Source: Bacteroidales bacterium (GTDB lineage Bacteria; Bacteroidota; Bacteroidia; Bacteroidales; Prolixibacteraceae). Taken from it: a DNA stretch of 64,000 nucleotides. Made by a program: the position numbers and the translations under genes. The stretch lies in the NCBI GenBank assembly GCA_012719495.1, contig JAAYAG010000011.1, positions 102,098 through 166,097 of the forward strand, read 5' to 3'. Below, piece by piece: positions 45,561 through 54,312 of this stretch. Every line of letters begins with the position of its first letter. The first letter of the stretch is position 1. The notes under the pieces are model-generated. The model was given only the letters and a program-made list of their open reading frames with translations. It made no database searches and was not told the origin of the DNA.

Positions 45561-47510
45561 ATGAAACGAATAAATATTAAATACGTATTAGGGGCAACGC
45601 TGTTGTCGATGTTCATGCTGGGGTGCTCAGAAATACTAGAAGAGCAACCACGCAGCATTTACGAACCTGGCTATTTTAAAACTGAAAAAGGCGTTTTAGG
45701 CGGAGTAACATCAATGTATGCCCACCTACGCTACATTTACGGTCAAGCGTACTACTACAATTCTTGTATAACAGGTACCGACGAGGCAACTTATGCTCAG
45801 AGTGCCGATGGTAACTTTAAAGATCACGACTTGTCGGGTGTTGGACAGATTACAGCATCAACAAGCCGTAGTGATGTATTGTGGGGGACTGCATTTGCAA
45901 ACATCAACACTGCTAACGGAATTATTGAAAATGCAAAGGAAGTTGGAACTATTTCCGACGAGTTGGTTGCAGAAGCCTATTTTTTCCGTGGCTTCGATTA
46001 CTTTTTACTTACTCAAACTTTCGGTGGTGTACCTCTCGACTTAGGTGCAGGTAAACTGAAATTCAACACATCAACAGCACGCACATCGGTTCGTAATACT
46101 GTTCCTGAAGTGTATTCAGAAGCCATTTTCCCCGACCTAATTTTCGCAGTAAACAACCTGCCAGAAACTGGCCGTGTAGTTGGTGGTGTTACAAAAACTG
46201 CTGCCCGCTTGTTTCTTGCAAAAGCCTATCTTACGTATGGCTGGTGGTTGCAAAATCCAAACAGTATTCCAACTTATCCTGAAACACCTCGCACCGACCC
46301 TGCAGGCCACGATGCTCAATGGTATTTCCAACAAGCCTACAATATTGCAGTTGAAGCTATTGACAATCCAGGCCCATTCGGTCTGCAACCTACATACTAC
46401 GATGTAAATTTAGCAACAAACGATCGCAACAAAGAGATATTGTTGTATGCTGACCATACTGAAACCAGTGAGTTTTACAATGGCGGAAGCCTTACCTATG
46501 GTAGTGGTGGTGCCCCCGACAACTTTGCCGGTTGGATGATGACTTGGAACTATACAAACACCAGAAGTGCAACTATCGAAGACTGGAGCACAGTTATTAG
46601 CTCGGTTCAACGTGAAGCAGAACAACACCTTGGTCGCCCATGGACTCGTATGTGCCCAACAATCAATGTTGTAGAGAATACTTTTGCCGACAAAACCAAC
46701 GACTCGCGTTACGATGGCACTTTCACCACAGTATACCGTGGCAATTGGCCTAAAGGTGGTATTGCCAATGAATTCGTTTACAATGCCAACAATATGAAAG
46801 TATATCCAGGCGAAGCCATACTCTCTTTCTTAAACGATGAACCTACAGAGGCTATCGATTATTCAAACGCAACGTATAAGAGCAATATCGGAGCAGGTGT
46901 ACTGCCAGGAAGAGCCGACTTTGTTGTTTCTCCTCGTGCTATTAGTCGTATCGTATATCCTGGATTGTGGAAATTAGGCCCACACCGCACCGATAATGGC
47001 AAAGGCCTTGGTCAGCCTAATGCAGGTAGCACACGTCCGTTCAATATTGCCAAATTTTCCGAATTGTATTTCATCGCTGCCGAAGCTGCGGTTAAAGGAG
47101 CAACTACAGTTTCTGGAAAGACTGCTTACGATTTGATCAATGTAATTCGTGCCCGCGCTGGAAAATGGAGATTCGACAATAATGGGAATGTAGCAAAAAC
47201 AGCCGACAATAGTGAAGCAATGGTTGCAGCAACTCCTGCTAACATAGATATTAATTACATTCTTGCCGAGCGTTCACGTGAGTACTATGCCGAAGGATAC
47301 CGTTGGTTCGACTTGGTACGCACTCAAACTTGGTCAGAAATTGCAGGTTCGTACGAAATATGTGGAGCAAACTATGGCGACCATACTCCAAAAACATTCA
47401 CACGAAACATTGAACCATACCTTTATCTGCGTCCAATACCTCAAGGCCAACTTGATGGAATGGAAATGACCGACGCAGAAAAAGAAGCATATCAGAATCC
47501 TGGTTATTAA
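45561..47510 (+). CDS. SusD-family glycan-binding lipoprotein of the xylan PUL
   Basis: A 649-residue SusD-like lipoprotein (lipid Cys22 in FMLGC, then SEILEEQPRS), longer than the roughly 500-550 usual for SusD. Hallmarks: ELVAEAYFFRGFDYFLLTQTFGGVPL (about 135-160), RLFLAKAYLTYGWW, FSELYFIAAEAAVKGAT, and LAERSREYYAEGYRWFDLVRTQTW near the end. The extra length lies mainly in the central region (about 230-480), rich in Tyr, Trp and Asn, which may give the binding face. It follows SusC by 11 bases. No SusE/F-like or other surface-binding lipoprotein follows, which is unusual for a xylan PUL; a hairpin cluster and GH115 come next. Confidence 0.95.
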   Translation: MKRINIKYVLGATLLSMFMLGCSEILEEQPRSIYEPGYFKTEKGVLGGVTSMYAHLRYIYGQAYYYNSCITGTDEATYAQSADGNFKDHDLSGVGQITASTSRSDVLWGTAFANINTANGIIENAKEVGTISDELVAEAYFFRGFDYFLLTQTFGGVPLDLGAGKLKFNTSTARTSVRNTVPEVYSEAIFPDLIFAVNNLPETGRVVGGVTKTAARLFLAKAYLTYGWWLQNPNSIPTYPETPRTDPAGHDAQWYFQQAYNIAVEAIDNPGPFGLQPTYYDVNLATNDRNKEILLYADHTETSEFYNGGSLTYGSGGAPDNFAGWMMTWNYTNTRSATIEDWSTVISSVQREAEQHLGRPWTRMCPTINVVENTFADKTNDSRYDGTFTTVYRGNWPKGGIANEFVYNANNMKVYPGEAILSFLNDEPTEAIDYSNATYKSNIGAGVLPGRADFVVSPRAISRIVYPGLWKLGPHRTDNGKGLGQPNAGSTRPFNIAKFSELYFIAAEAAVKGATTVSGKTAYDLINVIRARAGKWRFDNNGNVAKTADNSEAMVAATPANIDINYILAERSREYYAEGYRWFDLVRTQTWSEIAGSYEICGANYGDHTPKTFTRNIEPYLYLRPIPQGQLDGMEMTDAEKEAYQNPGY

Positions 47511-47640
47511 AAAATAATTCATTAATTGGAGAGCTGGTTATTATTGGGCAAGTAACCTGTTATTTAGTTATTAGTTAATAGATCAATTAATTAGCCCACA
47601 ATTCCGATTTTCGGAGATTCATTTTTCATAGATTAAGATA

Positions 47641-47672
47641 GCCCGGGCAATCACAACGCCCGGGCATCTTTC
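47641..47672 (+). terminator. GC-rich hairpin after the xylan SusD gene
   Basis: GCCCGGGC (47641-47648) repeats at 47658-47665. The octamer is its own reverse complement, so the two copies form an 8-bp all-GC stem with a 9-base loop. The T run after it (ATCTTTC) is weak, so it may act as an attenuator or stability element rather than a full terminator. Confidence 0.45.
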
Positions 47673-47692
47673 AGAAGAATTTACCTTCAAAA

Positions 47693-47710
47693 ATCATAGT
47701 CAACTATGAT
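47693..47710. repeat. Palindrome ATCATAGT-CA-ACTATGAT
   Basis: Perfect 8-base arms around a 2-base centre. It could be a dimer-binding operator or a small hairpin; CATAGT recurs just downstream. Confidence 0.4.
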
Positions 47711-47773
47711 AATAGAGCAAAAAGATACTTTCATAGTTTTATAGGTTGTTTATAGTTAGGAATAGAGGTTACA

Positions 47774-47807
47774 AGCTAATTTGAAGTATCAGAGGGGCAA
47801 ATTAGCT
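47774..47807. repeat. First of two tandem hairpins
   Basis: AGCTAATTTG (47774-47783) and CAAATTAGCT (47798-47807) are perfect 10-base arms with a 14-base loop. It ends one base before the next hairpin. Confidence 0.55.
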
Positions 47808-47808
47808 C

Positions 47809-47842
47809 AAAATGAGATTGCCAATTGCGGCAATCTCATTTT
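47809..47842. terminator. Strong 14-bp hairpin, terminator-like
   Basis: AAAATGAGATTGCC (47809-47822) pairs without mismatch with GGCAATCTCATTTT (47829-47842) around a 6-base loop. The A-run and T-run at its ends would suit a terminator in either direction. It isolates the GH115 promoter from upstream transcription. Confidence 0.55.
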
Positions 47843-47862
47843 ATCTTAAAAACATCTGTCTT

Positions 47863-47893
47863 TTTGAATTATGTAAAATTAATATTAGATTTG
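47863..47893 (+). promoter_or_regulatory. Promoter of the GH115 unit
   Basis: TTTG (47863-47866), a spacer of exactly 19 bases and TAGATTTG (47886-47893) fit the Bacteroidetes housekeeping promoter without mismatch. The transcript would start near 47900 and carry a leader of about 130 bases. Confidence 0.65.
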
Positions 47894-48032
47894 AATATTT
47901 AATTAAACCTTAGCGAATGGAGTGTTATAACCCGTTTAATAATGGGTATTAAGAATGAAATTGCACGCTTTAATCATCGCTGCAACAAACCATTCAGTAC
48001 GTATGAAATAAAAAAGTTAACTTTGGAAACCA

Positions 48033-50630
48033 ATGAGAATTAACACAATAACAAACCGCGCTTTTCAAATCACCTCCATACTCATATGTGTGATGCTTTC
48101 AATGAGCACAAAGGCAGAACAATCAAAAAATGCTTTTTCAATTTTCATATCAAACACTGCCGAAAAAGACACAGATTTTCCGATTGTTACTACCGAAAAA
48201 TCTGCGGCTTCTATCCGGTACGATGAGGCAGACTACAAAGGGGTAATCCGCGCCATTACTGATCTTCAAACCGACATTAACAGCGTTACCGGGGTGAAAC
48301 CCAACCTGCTCACATCTGAAGTGTTATCAGAATACGAAATTATTGTTGGAACTATAGGTAAAAGTAAGCTGATCGATCAACTGGTTGCCTCGAATATGCT
48401 CGATGTTGCTGATGTGAAAGGAAAATGGGAAAGCTTTGTGATTACTACTATTGACAATCCACAGGCAGGAACCAAGATGTGTTTGGTTATTGCAGGTAGC
48501 GATAAGCGCGGTACCATATACGGAATCTATGAATTGTCGCAACAACTGGGCGTTTCGCCCTGGTATTGGTGGGCCGATGTGCCTGCCAAACAACGCCCTT
48601 CGGCCTATGTGCATGCTGGCCGTTACTCTTCGGGCGAACCTGCTGTAAAATACCGTGGTATCTTTATCAACGATGAAGCTCCTTGTTTAACAACTTGGGT
48701 AAAAAATACCTATGGAACCAATTATGGTGACCATCAGTTTTATTCCAAAGTTTTTGAATTAATCCTCCGTTTAAAAGGAAATTACTTATGGCCTGCCATG
48801 TGGAGTTGGTCTTTTTATGCCGATGACCCCATGAACAGCAAGGTGGCGGATGAAATGGGTGTTGTTATTGGCACTTCGCACCACGAACCCATGGCGCGCA
48901 ACCATCAGGAATGGGTGAGAAAAGGTAAGGAAGCCGGAGCGTGGAATTATGCAACAAACCAAAAGGTACTCGACCAGTTTTTCCGCGAAGGAATTGAACG
49001 AATGCAGGGCACCGAAGATATTGTGACCATCGGCATGCGTGGCGATGGCGACGAGGCCATGTCGAAAGAGACCGATACCAAACTACTTGAAAAAGTGGTA
49101 AAAAACCAACGAAAAATTATTGAAAAAACGACCAAACGTCCGGCCAGCGAAACGCCTCAGTTATGGGCTTTGTACAAAGAGGTGCTTGATTACTACGATG
49201 CCGGAATGCGTGTGCCCGATGATGTGATCATCCTTTTGTGCGACGACAACTGGGGAAACGTACGACGTTTGCCCAACGCAGAAGAACGCAAGCATCCGGG
49301 CGGTTGGGGCTTGTATTACCACGTAGATTATGTGGGCGCGCCACGTAACTCAAAATGGCTCAACGTAACGCCCATCCAGAATATGTGGGAGCAATTGCAA
49401 CTCACTTACGATTACGGTGTGGATAAACTCTGGGTACTCAATGTGGGCGACATAAAACCGATGGAATACCCCATTACTTTGTTCATGGATATGGCATGGA
49501 ACCCAACGCGCTACAATGCGGAAAACCTTTTAGATCATCCGCGTGCATTTTGTGCTCAGCAGTTTGGCGACGATCAGGCTGAAGAAGCCATGCGCATTCT
49601 GAATTTATACAGCAAATACAACGGCCGTGTCACAGCCGAAATGCTCGACCGAAATACCTATAACCTCGAAACCGGCGAGTGGAAAAAAGTTTCAGACGAA
49701 TACCTGAAGCTCGAAGCAGAAGCTTTGCGCCAATATCTCACATTGAAATCCGAGTATCAGGACGCTTACAAACAGATCATCCTTTTCCCTGTCCAGGCCA
49801 TGGCCAATATCTACGAAATGTACTATTCGCAAGCCATGAACCACAAGTTATTCGCCGAAAACAACCCACAGGCCAACTTTTGGGCCGACAACGTGGAGCG
49901 TACCTTTAAGCGCGATGCCGAGCTGGAGTACGACTACAACAAAGTGATGGCCAATGGAAAGTGGAACGGGATGATGATTCAAAAGAAAATTGGCTACACC
50001 TCGTGGGACGATCGCTTCAGGGCGAATAAATTACCCGAAATTTTCCGGATCGAAAACCCCGAAACCGCTGTTGGAAACTATGTTTTTGCTCCAAGCAATG
50101 GGTATGTTTCAATCGAAGCCGAACATTATAACACTCTGAAAGACGCAGCCAACGCCAAGTGGACCGAAATTCCGTACATGGGTCGCACCCAAAGTGGAAT
50201 GGCCGTAATGCCTTATTCTAAATCTGTTGATGGGGCTTCAATTTCCTATAAAATGAACCTCCCAGCCGATGTGAAAACTGTTACGGTTCATGTTATTGTG
50301 AAATCGACTTTGGCATTTGCCAATTTGGAAGGGCACAAATACACCGTTGCTTTTAATGGTGGCGAGACGCAAACCGTTAACTTCAATTCCAATTTGAACG
50401 AAAAACCTGAAAACATTTATTCCATTTTCTATCCTACAGTAGCCCGCAGGGTGGTTGAGAAAACAGTGAAACTGGAAGTGCCTACTTCGTCCGATGGCAC
50501 GCAGGTGTTGACGCTTACTCCACAGGATCCGGGAATTGTATTCCAAAAAATTGTGGTTGATTTCGGAGGGTACAAAAACTCGTATCTGTTTGGTGAAGAG
50601 TCGCCTAGTAAAAGAGAAGTCACAAAATGA
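48033..50630 (+). CDS. GH115 xylan alpha-1,2-(4-O-methyl)glucuronidase
   Basis: An 865-residue exported enzyme (signal peptide 1-28). GH115 members remove (methyl)glucuronic acid from internal xylose residues. Family sequence: N-terminal domain with EYEIIVGTIGKS and DKRGTIYGIYELSQQLGVSP; the barrel start YRGIFINDEAPCL, then LRLKGNYLWPAMWSWSF, MGVVIGTSHHEPMARNHQEW and IGMRGDGDEAMS; VIILLCDDNWGNVRRLP; the LDHPRAFCAQQFGDDQAEEA helix; and a C-terminal beta-domain (about 685-860, NGYVSIEAEHYN, PGIVFQKIVVDFGG). Length fits the family. From about 48.5 kb on it is visibly richer in G+C than its 5' end and than GH67. It has its own promoter and is followed by a decayed gene, then GH67. Confidence 0.93.
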   Translation: MRINTITNRAFQITSILICVMLSMSTKAEQSKNAFSIFISNTAEKDTDFPIVTTEKSAASIRYDEADYKGVIRAITDLQTDINSVTGVKPNLLTSEVLSEYEIIVGTIGKSKLIDQLVASNMLDVADVKGKWESFVITTIDNPQAGTKMCLVIAGSDKRGTIYGIYELSQQLGVSPWYWWADVPAKQRPSAYVHAGRYSSGEPAVKYRGIFINDEAPCLTTWVKNTYGTNYGDHQFYSKVFELILRLKGNYLWPAMWSWSFYADDPMNSKVADEMGVVIGTSHHEPMARNHQEWVRKGKEAGAWNYATNQKVLDQFFREGIERMQGTEDIVTIGMRGDGDEAMSKETDTKLLEKVVKNQRKIIEKTTKRPASETPQLWALYKEVLDYYDAGMRVPDDVIILLCDDNWGNVRRLPNAEERKHPGGWGLYYHVDYVGAPRNSKWLNVTPIQNMWEQLQLTYDYGVDKLWVLNVGDIKPMEYPITLFMDMAWNPTRYNAENLLDHPRAFCAQQFGDDQAEEAMRILNLYSKYNGRVTAEMLDRNTYNLETGEWKKVSDEYLKLEAEALRQYLTLKSEYQDAYKQIILFPVQAMANIYEMYYSQAMNHKLFAENNPQANFWADNVERTFKRDAELEYDYNKVMANGKWNGMMIQKKIGYTSWDDRFRANKLPEIFRIENPETAVGNYVFAPSNGYVSIEAEHYNTLKDAANAKWTEIPYMGRTQSGMAVMPYSKSVDGASISYKMNLPADVKTVTVHVIVKSTLAFANLEGHKYTVAFNGGETQTVNFNSNLNEKPENIYSIFYPTVARRVVEKTVKLEVPTSSDGTQVLTLTPQDPGIVFQKIVVDFGGYKNSYLFGEESPSKREVTK

Positions 50631-50640
50631 TGTAAGTAAG

Positions 50641-50818
50641 ATGGTCAATAAGAATAAATGTATTTGACTCATTATTAGGGATACTTTTAATGACATCCTT
50701 AACAATGAGTCACCAAAACAACAACCCTGAAGTCGTGGTTGAAAAAATTGTCGTAAATCCCGATAATAACCATCCAAGCTATTTTGGGGCACCACCATTA
50801 CAACACAATGCGAAGTAA
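50641..50818 (+). pseudogene. Chimeric gene remnant: GH43-type signal peptide joined to a GH115-like tail
   Basis: Bases 50641-50722 align with the first 27 codons of the GH43 gene downstream (from its second ATG): by hand 60 of 81 bases agree, with one extra base near 50674. The remnant reads MVNKNKCI-stop-LI, then, after the frameshift, LGILLMTSLTM.HQNN, against MIKKNKCVWFMLGTLLTVS in the GH43. A TGA replaces the Trp codon. The frame then continues directly into PEVVVEKIVV followed by NHPSYFGAP and a stop at 50816-50818, which resembles the end of the GH115 beside it (PGIVFQKIVVDF). So an exported PUL protein has lost nearly all of its body. Many differences from GH43 are in third positions, which suggests it was once a selected gene. 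Confidence 0.7.
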
Positions 50819-50870
50819 GTTCATGCATGGTCTTTTATAGAGATAGTAACAATTTAAAATATAAGCATAT

Positions 50871-52943
50871 ATGAAAAATAAGTTGATATGTTTAATTCTA
50901 CTGGCGTTTTCATTGAATCTTCAAGCCGAGAATGGACACAGTCTTTGGCTTCGAGCTAAAAGCTCGGGAACTGTAAATATTGTTTGTGCCAAGAGTTCTC
51001 TAACTCTGGCTATTGCAAAGCAGGAACTTGAGCAAGGTTGGCTTGGACAAAACGGGGCAAAGATTGTTTTAACAGTAAAAAAAGACAAAGCAATTGAAAA
51101 CGATGGGTATAAGCTTTCTGAAAATGAGATTCAAGCCAACACCGAATTGGGAATTCTGTATGGAGTTTACGAGCTTCTGCGTCGTCAGCAAACAGGAGAA
51201 GCTATTATTCAGAATGAAATATGCAATCCATCATATCAGCGAAGGATATTAAACCATTGGGATAATCTCGACGGTACGGTTGAGCGTGGATATGCAGGAC
51301 TTTCGATATTTTGGCATGATGAAGAAAAAGGCTATGCCGTAACCGATAAAGATAGGGCCTTATGGACAGAGTATGCACGAGCAAATTCATCTATCGGGAT
51401 TAACGGTGCAGTGTTGAACAACGTCAATTCGTCAAAGCTGATGCTGACAAGTGAATGCCTTGAGAAAGTAAAAGCGATTGCCGAAGTGCTACGTCCGTAT
51501 GGTATTAAAACATACCTTTCGGTCAAATTTTCTTCGCCCTCATTGATTGGAGGTTTACAAACATCCGATCCATTAAATCCTGAAGTCATAAAATGGTGGA
51601 AAGAGAAAGCAAATGAGATTTACAACATCATTCCTGATTTTGGAGGGTTTCTGATAAAAGCCAATAGTGAAGGACAACCAGGACCACAGGATTTTGGTCG
51701 TACTCACGCCGATGGTGCAAACATGTTGGCCGATGCAGTAAAACCCTTTGGTGGTATTATTATGTGGCGTGCTTTTGTTTATGAAGCCAATAGCAATGAT
51801 CGGGCATGTCAGGCCTATAAAGAGTTTATGCCGCTGGATGGTCAGTTTCGGGATAATGTGATTATTCAGGTAAAAAACGGGCCGGTCGATTTTCAACCAC
51901 GCGAACCGTTTACACCTCTATTCGGAGCCATGAAAAAGACTTCTGTCATGCCCGAATTGCAGATAACTCAGGAATATCTTGGACATTCAGTCCAATTGGT
52001 TTATCTGGCTACCATGTGGGAAGAGTTTCTAAAAAGCGATACATATCAGGAAGGCAACGGAAGTACCGTAGCGCGAACTACTGATGGTAGCATCTTTCCT
52101 CAGAAATACACAGCAATAGCCGGAGTGGCTAATATTGGGTTAGATAGCAATTGGTGTGGGCATCATTTTGCTCAGGCAAACTGGTATGCATTCGGTAGAA
52201 TGGCTTGGAACAATCAGCTAACAAGCGAGCAAATTGCTGATGAATGGCTTAAGCTTACCTTTTCGGCTAAAGATGAGAAGACTACAACTTTTCATGCTGC
52301 CGATTGGCAAAAAAACTTTTTGGTACCTGTAAAACAATTGATGATGGAAAGCCGGGAAGCCGCTGTGAATTATTCGATGCCGCTGGGTCTTCACCATATT
52401 TTTGCCGGGCTCAACAATACACATTACGGCCCCGGCCCATGGTTTGCACCCAAAGGTATCCGTAAGGATTGGACGCCGGCATATTACCACAAGGCCGATT
52501 CATTAGGCATTGGCTTCGATCGTACTTCAAAAGGATCCGATGCTGTAAGTCAATACCATGAGCCATTGAAGAGTCTGTTTAATAATGTTGAAACTTGTCC
52601 TGAATTGTATCTGTTGTGGTTTCATCATTTGCCATGGGACTATAAAATGAAAAACGGACGTATTCTTTGGGACGAGTTGTGCTATACGTACGACAAAGGA
52701 GTAAACGAAGTGAGGCAGTTTCAAAAAACCTGGGACAAAGTGGAGCCCTATGTTGATGTACAGCGCTTTTCAGAGGTTCAAAGTAAACTGCGCCGGCAAT
52801 GTCGCGATGCACAGGTTTGGAAAGATGGTTGCTTACTTTACTTTCAGCAATTCAGCAAAAGACCAATTCCTTTTGATATAGAACGTCCGGTGTATGATTT
52901 GAATTATCTACAAAAAACTGATCTGACCGATATGCTAAAATAA
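50871..52943 (+). CDS. GH67 alpha-glucuronidase
   Basis: A 690-residue exported enzyme (signal peptide 1-19) that removes (methyl)glucuronic acid from the non-reducing-end xylose of xylo-oligosaccharides. The three catalytic carboxylates are Glu267 (IKANSEGQPGP), Asp340 (NGPVDFQPREP) and Glu368 (LQITQEYLG). Their spacing (73 and 28 residues) is the same as in characterised GH67 enzymes. Other signatures: YQRRILNHWDNLDGTVERGYAG, WTEYARANSSIGINGAVLNNVN, and the C-terminal helical domain with HHLPWDYKMKNGRILWDELCY. Its G+C looks lower than that of GH115. It starts 52 bases after the remnant, and GH43 follows 12 bases after its stop, so GH67 and GH43 are one operon. Confidence 0.95.
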   Translation: MKNKLICLILLAFSLNLQAENGHSLWLRAKSSGTVNIVCAKSSLTLAIAKQELEQGWLGQNGAKIVLTVKKDKAIENDGYKLSENEIQANTELGILYGVYELLRRQQTGEAIIQNEICNPSYQRRILNHWDNLDGTVERGYAGLSIFWHDEEKGYAVTDKDRALWTEYARANSSIGINGAVLNNVNSSKLMLTSECLEKVKAIAEVLRPYGIKTYLSVKFSSPSLIGGLQTSDPLNPEVIKWWKEKANEIYNIIPDFGGFLIKANSEGQPGPQDFGRTHADGANMLADAVKPFGGIIMWRAFVYEANSNDRACQAYKEFMPLDGQFRDNVIIQVKNGPVDFQPREPFTPLFGAMKKTSVMPELQITQEYLGHSVQLVYLATMWEEFLKSDTYQEGNGSTVARTTDGSIFPQKYTAIAGVANIGLDSNWCGHHFAQANWYAFGRMAWNNQLTSEQIADEWLKLTFSAKDEKTTTFHAADWQKNFLVPVKQLMMESREAAVNYSMPLGLHHIFAGLNNTHYGPGPWFAPKGIRKDWTPAYYHKADSLGIGFDRTSKGSDAVSQYHEPLKSLFNNVETCPELYLLWFHHLPWDYKMKNGRILWDELCYTYDKGVNEVRQFQKTWDKVEPYVDVQRFSEVQSKLRRQCRDAQVWKDGCLLYFQQFSKRPIPFDIERPVYDLNYLQKTDLTDMLK

Positions 52944-52955
52944 ATGAAGTAAGTC

Positions 52956-54080
52956 ATGATGATCAAGAAAAATAAATGCGTTTGGTTCATGTTAGGGACA
53001 CTGTTAACGGTGTCCCTAACTATTAGTGCTCAAAATAACGAAGCTGAAATTCAGAAAATGGAATTCCGTTACACCAACCCCATTACCCGCGACACCTCGA
53101 TTTCAATGCGCGATCATTGCATCATCAAAGTGGGCGACAAATGGTATTGTACCGGGACATCGGAACCGGTTTGGACAGGCCCCAACCCGGGTGTCCGCTT
53201 GCTGGTTTCTGACGATATGATCAACTGGAAGCAACATTCGTGGCTGATCGATGCCAGCAAATTGCCATCCAATTGCCCGTATAATGGCCGGTTCTGGGCG
53301 CCCGAAATCCACTTTATCAAAGGAAAATACTGGCTCACTGTGAACAGCGGAAAAGTGACTGCCGAAGATCCGAAAGGAATGGCAACCCACAGCGTTTGGC
53401 TCTTCTCGTCCGACAAAGTGACAGGACCATATAATTTAGTGAATGGGCCACTCACACCACAGTATAACAACGACGCCACCTTGTTTGAAGACGAAGATGG
53501 CCAAGTTTATTTCTATTGCAGCGGGAATGGTCTTTTTCAAGCTAAAATTGATTTGGAAACTGGTAAATTGACCACGCCTGCTCAGAAATTTCTCGACAAG
53601 AAACAACCCGGTTGGCCGGAATGGATGGTCGGCGGCATCGAAGGCCCTTTTGTAATCAAGCGCGACGGAACGTACTTTATGTTTTTCTCAACCTGGACGC
53701 GGGGCTATGAAGTTGGTCTTCTGAAGTCAAATACGCCACTTGGCCCCTGGGAGCTGGTGTCGCGCGAAACCATTTTCGGCACCCGCAAAAAAGGGTATCG
53801 TCCCGAGTTGGCAATCGAAGGCAAATACGATTATCTTAAATTCACCGACACACAGGATCCTTATTGCGAGACAGGACACAATGCTTTGTTCATTGGTCCC
53901 GACAGCAATTTATGGAGTTCGTGCCATTATATGATGTTCGAAAAACGGCCGTATCCGTATTCCCAAACTTTTGAGTCTTGGGAACTAACACCCCAAATGG
54001 GCATTGAACCCGTTCAATACAAAGATGGTAGGTTCTACATTAATGAACCTTCATGGACAGAGCAAGTGATTGAATATTGA
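52956..54080 (+). CDS. GH43-family glycosidase
   Basis: A 374-residue exported five-bladed beta-propeller enzyme (signal about 1-25, ending LTISAQ). The three GH43 acids are visible: Asp53 (SMRDHCIIKVGDKWY; base), Asp173 (YNNDATLFEDEDG; pKa modulator) and Glu229 (GGIEGPFVIKRDGTYFMF; acid). The blade-1 motif is RDHC rather than the common ADPx. Likely alpha-L-arabinofuranosidase or beta-xylosidase; the subfamily is not certain. It is 12 bases after GH67. Its signal-peptide region is the best match to the nearby remnant at 50641-50722, which suggests a past duplication of this 5' end. Confidence 0.88.
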   Translation: MMIKKNKCVWFMLGTLLTVSLTISAQNNEAEIQKMEFRYTNPITRDTSISMRDHCIIKVGDKWYCTGTSEPVWTGPNPGVRLLVSDDMINWKQHSWLIDASKLPSNCPYNGRFWAPEIHFIKGKYWLTVNSGKVTAEDPKGMATHSVWLFSSDKVTGPYNLVNGPLTPQYNNDATLFEDEDGQVYFYCSGNGLFQAKIDLETGKLTTPAQKFLDKKQPGWPEWMVGGIEGPFVIKRDGTYFMFFSTWTRGYEVGLLKSNTPLGPWELVSRETIFGTRKKGYRPELAIEGKYDYLKFTDTQDPYCETGHNALFIGPDSNLWSSCHYMMFEKRPYPYSQTFESWELTPQMGIEPVQYKDGRFYINEPSWTEQVIEY

Positions 54081-54312
54081 AGTATTCAGCGCTTCATTTT
54101 ATCTAAAAATGATAATACTATGTTTAAATTTCACAACCCCAAACTCCTCTTTTCTTTAATTTCACCCCATAAATTTACTTGAGATGCGAATCTAAGGTTC
54201 AGAATCACAAAAAAGCTTTTTATACAAATGATTTACTATAGATCTTTTATTTATGGTAAAAAGACCTTTAAAGAGCTTTTTTTGAATTGAATCTTACAAT
54301 CGATTTACAAAG

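Larger units (their letters stand above)
47511..48032. other. Structured intergenic region between SusD and GH115
   Basis: These 522 bases contain, in order, a GC-rich terminator-like hairpin (47641-47665), a small palindrome (47693-47710), two adjoining perfect hairpins (47774-47807 and 47809-47842) and a near-consensus promoter (47863-47893). About 130 bases of leader precede GH115. It separates the transporter unit from the enzyme unit. Confidence 0.65.

Noticed and set aside
48018..48025. TAACTTTG just before the GH115 ATG
   Set aside because: It matches a -7 element but has no -33 partner and would leave almost no leader; the promoter at 47863-47893 is far better.
50665..50712. Large inverted repeat TGACTCATT...AATGAGTCA with inner pairing, first read as an operator or terminator
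   Set aside because: The same bases align with the GH43 signal-peptide coding region, so the pairing is more simply explained as part of a decayed gene. A secondary regulatory use cannot be excluded.
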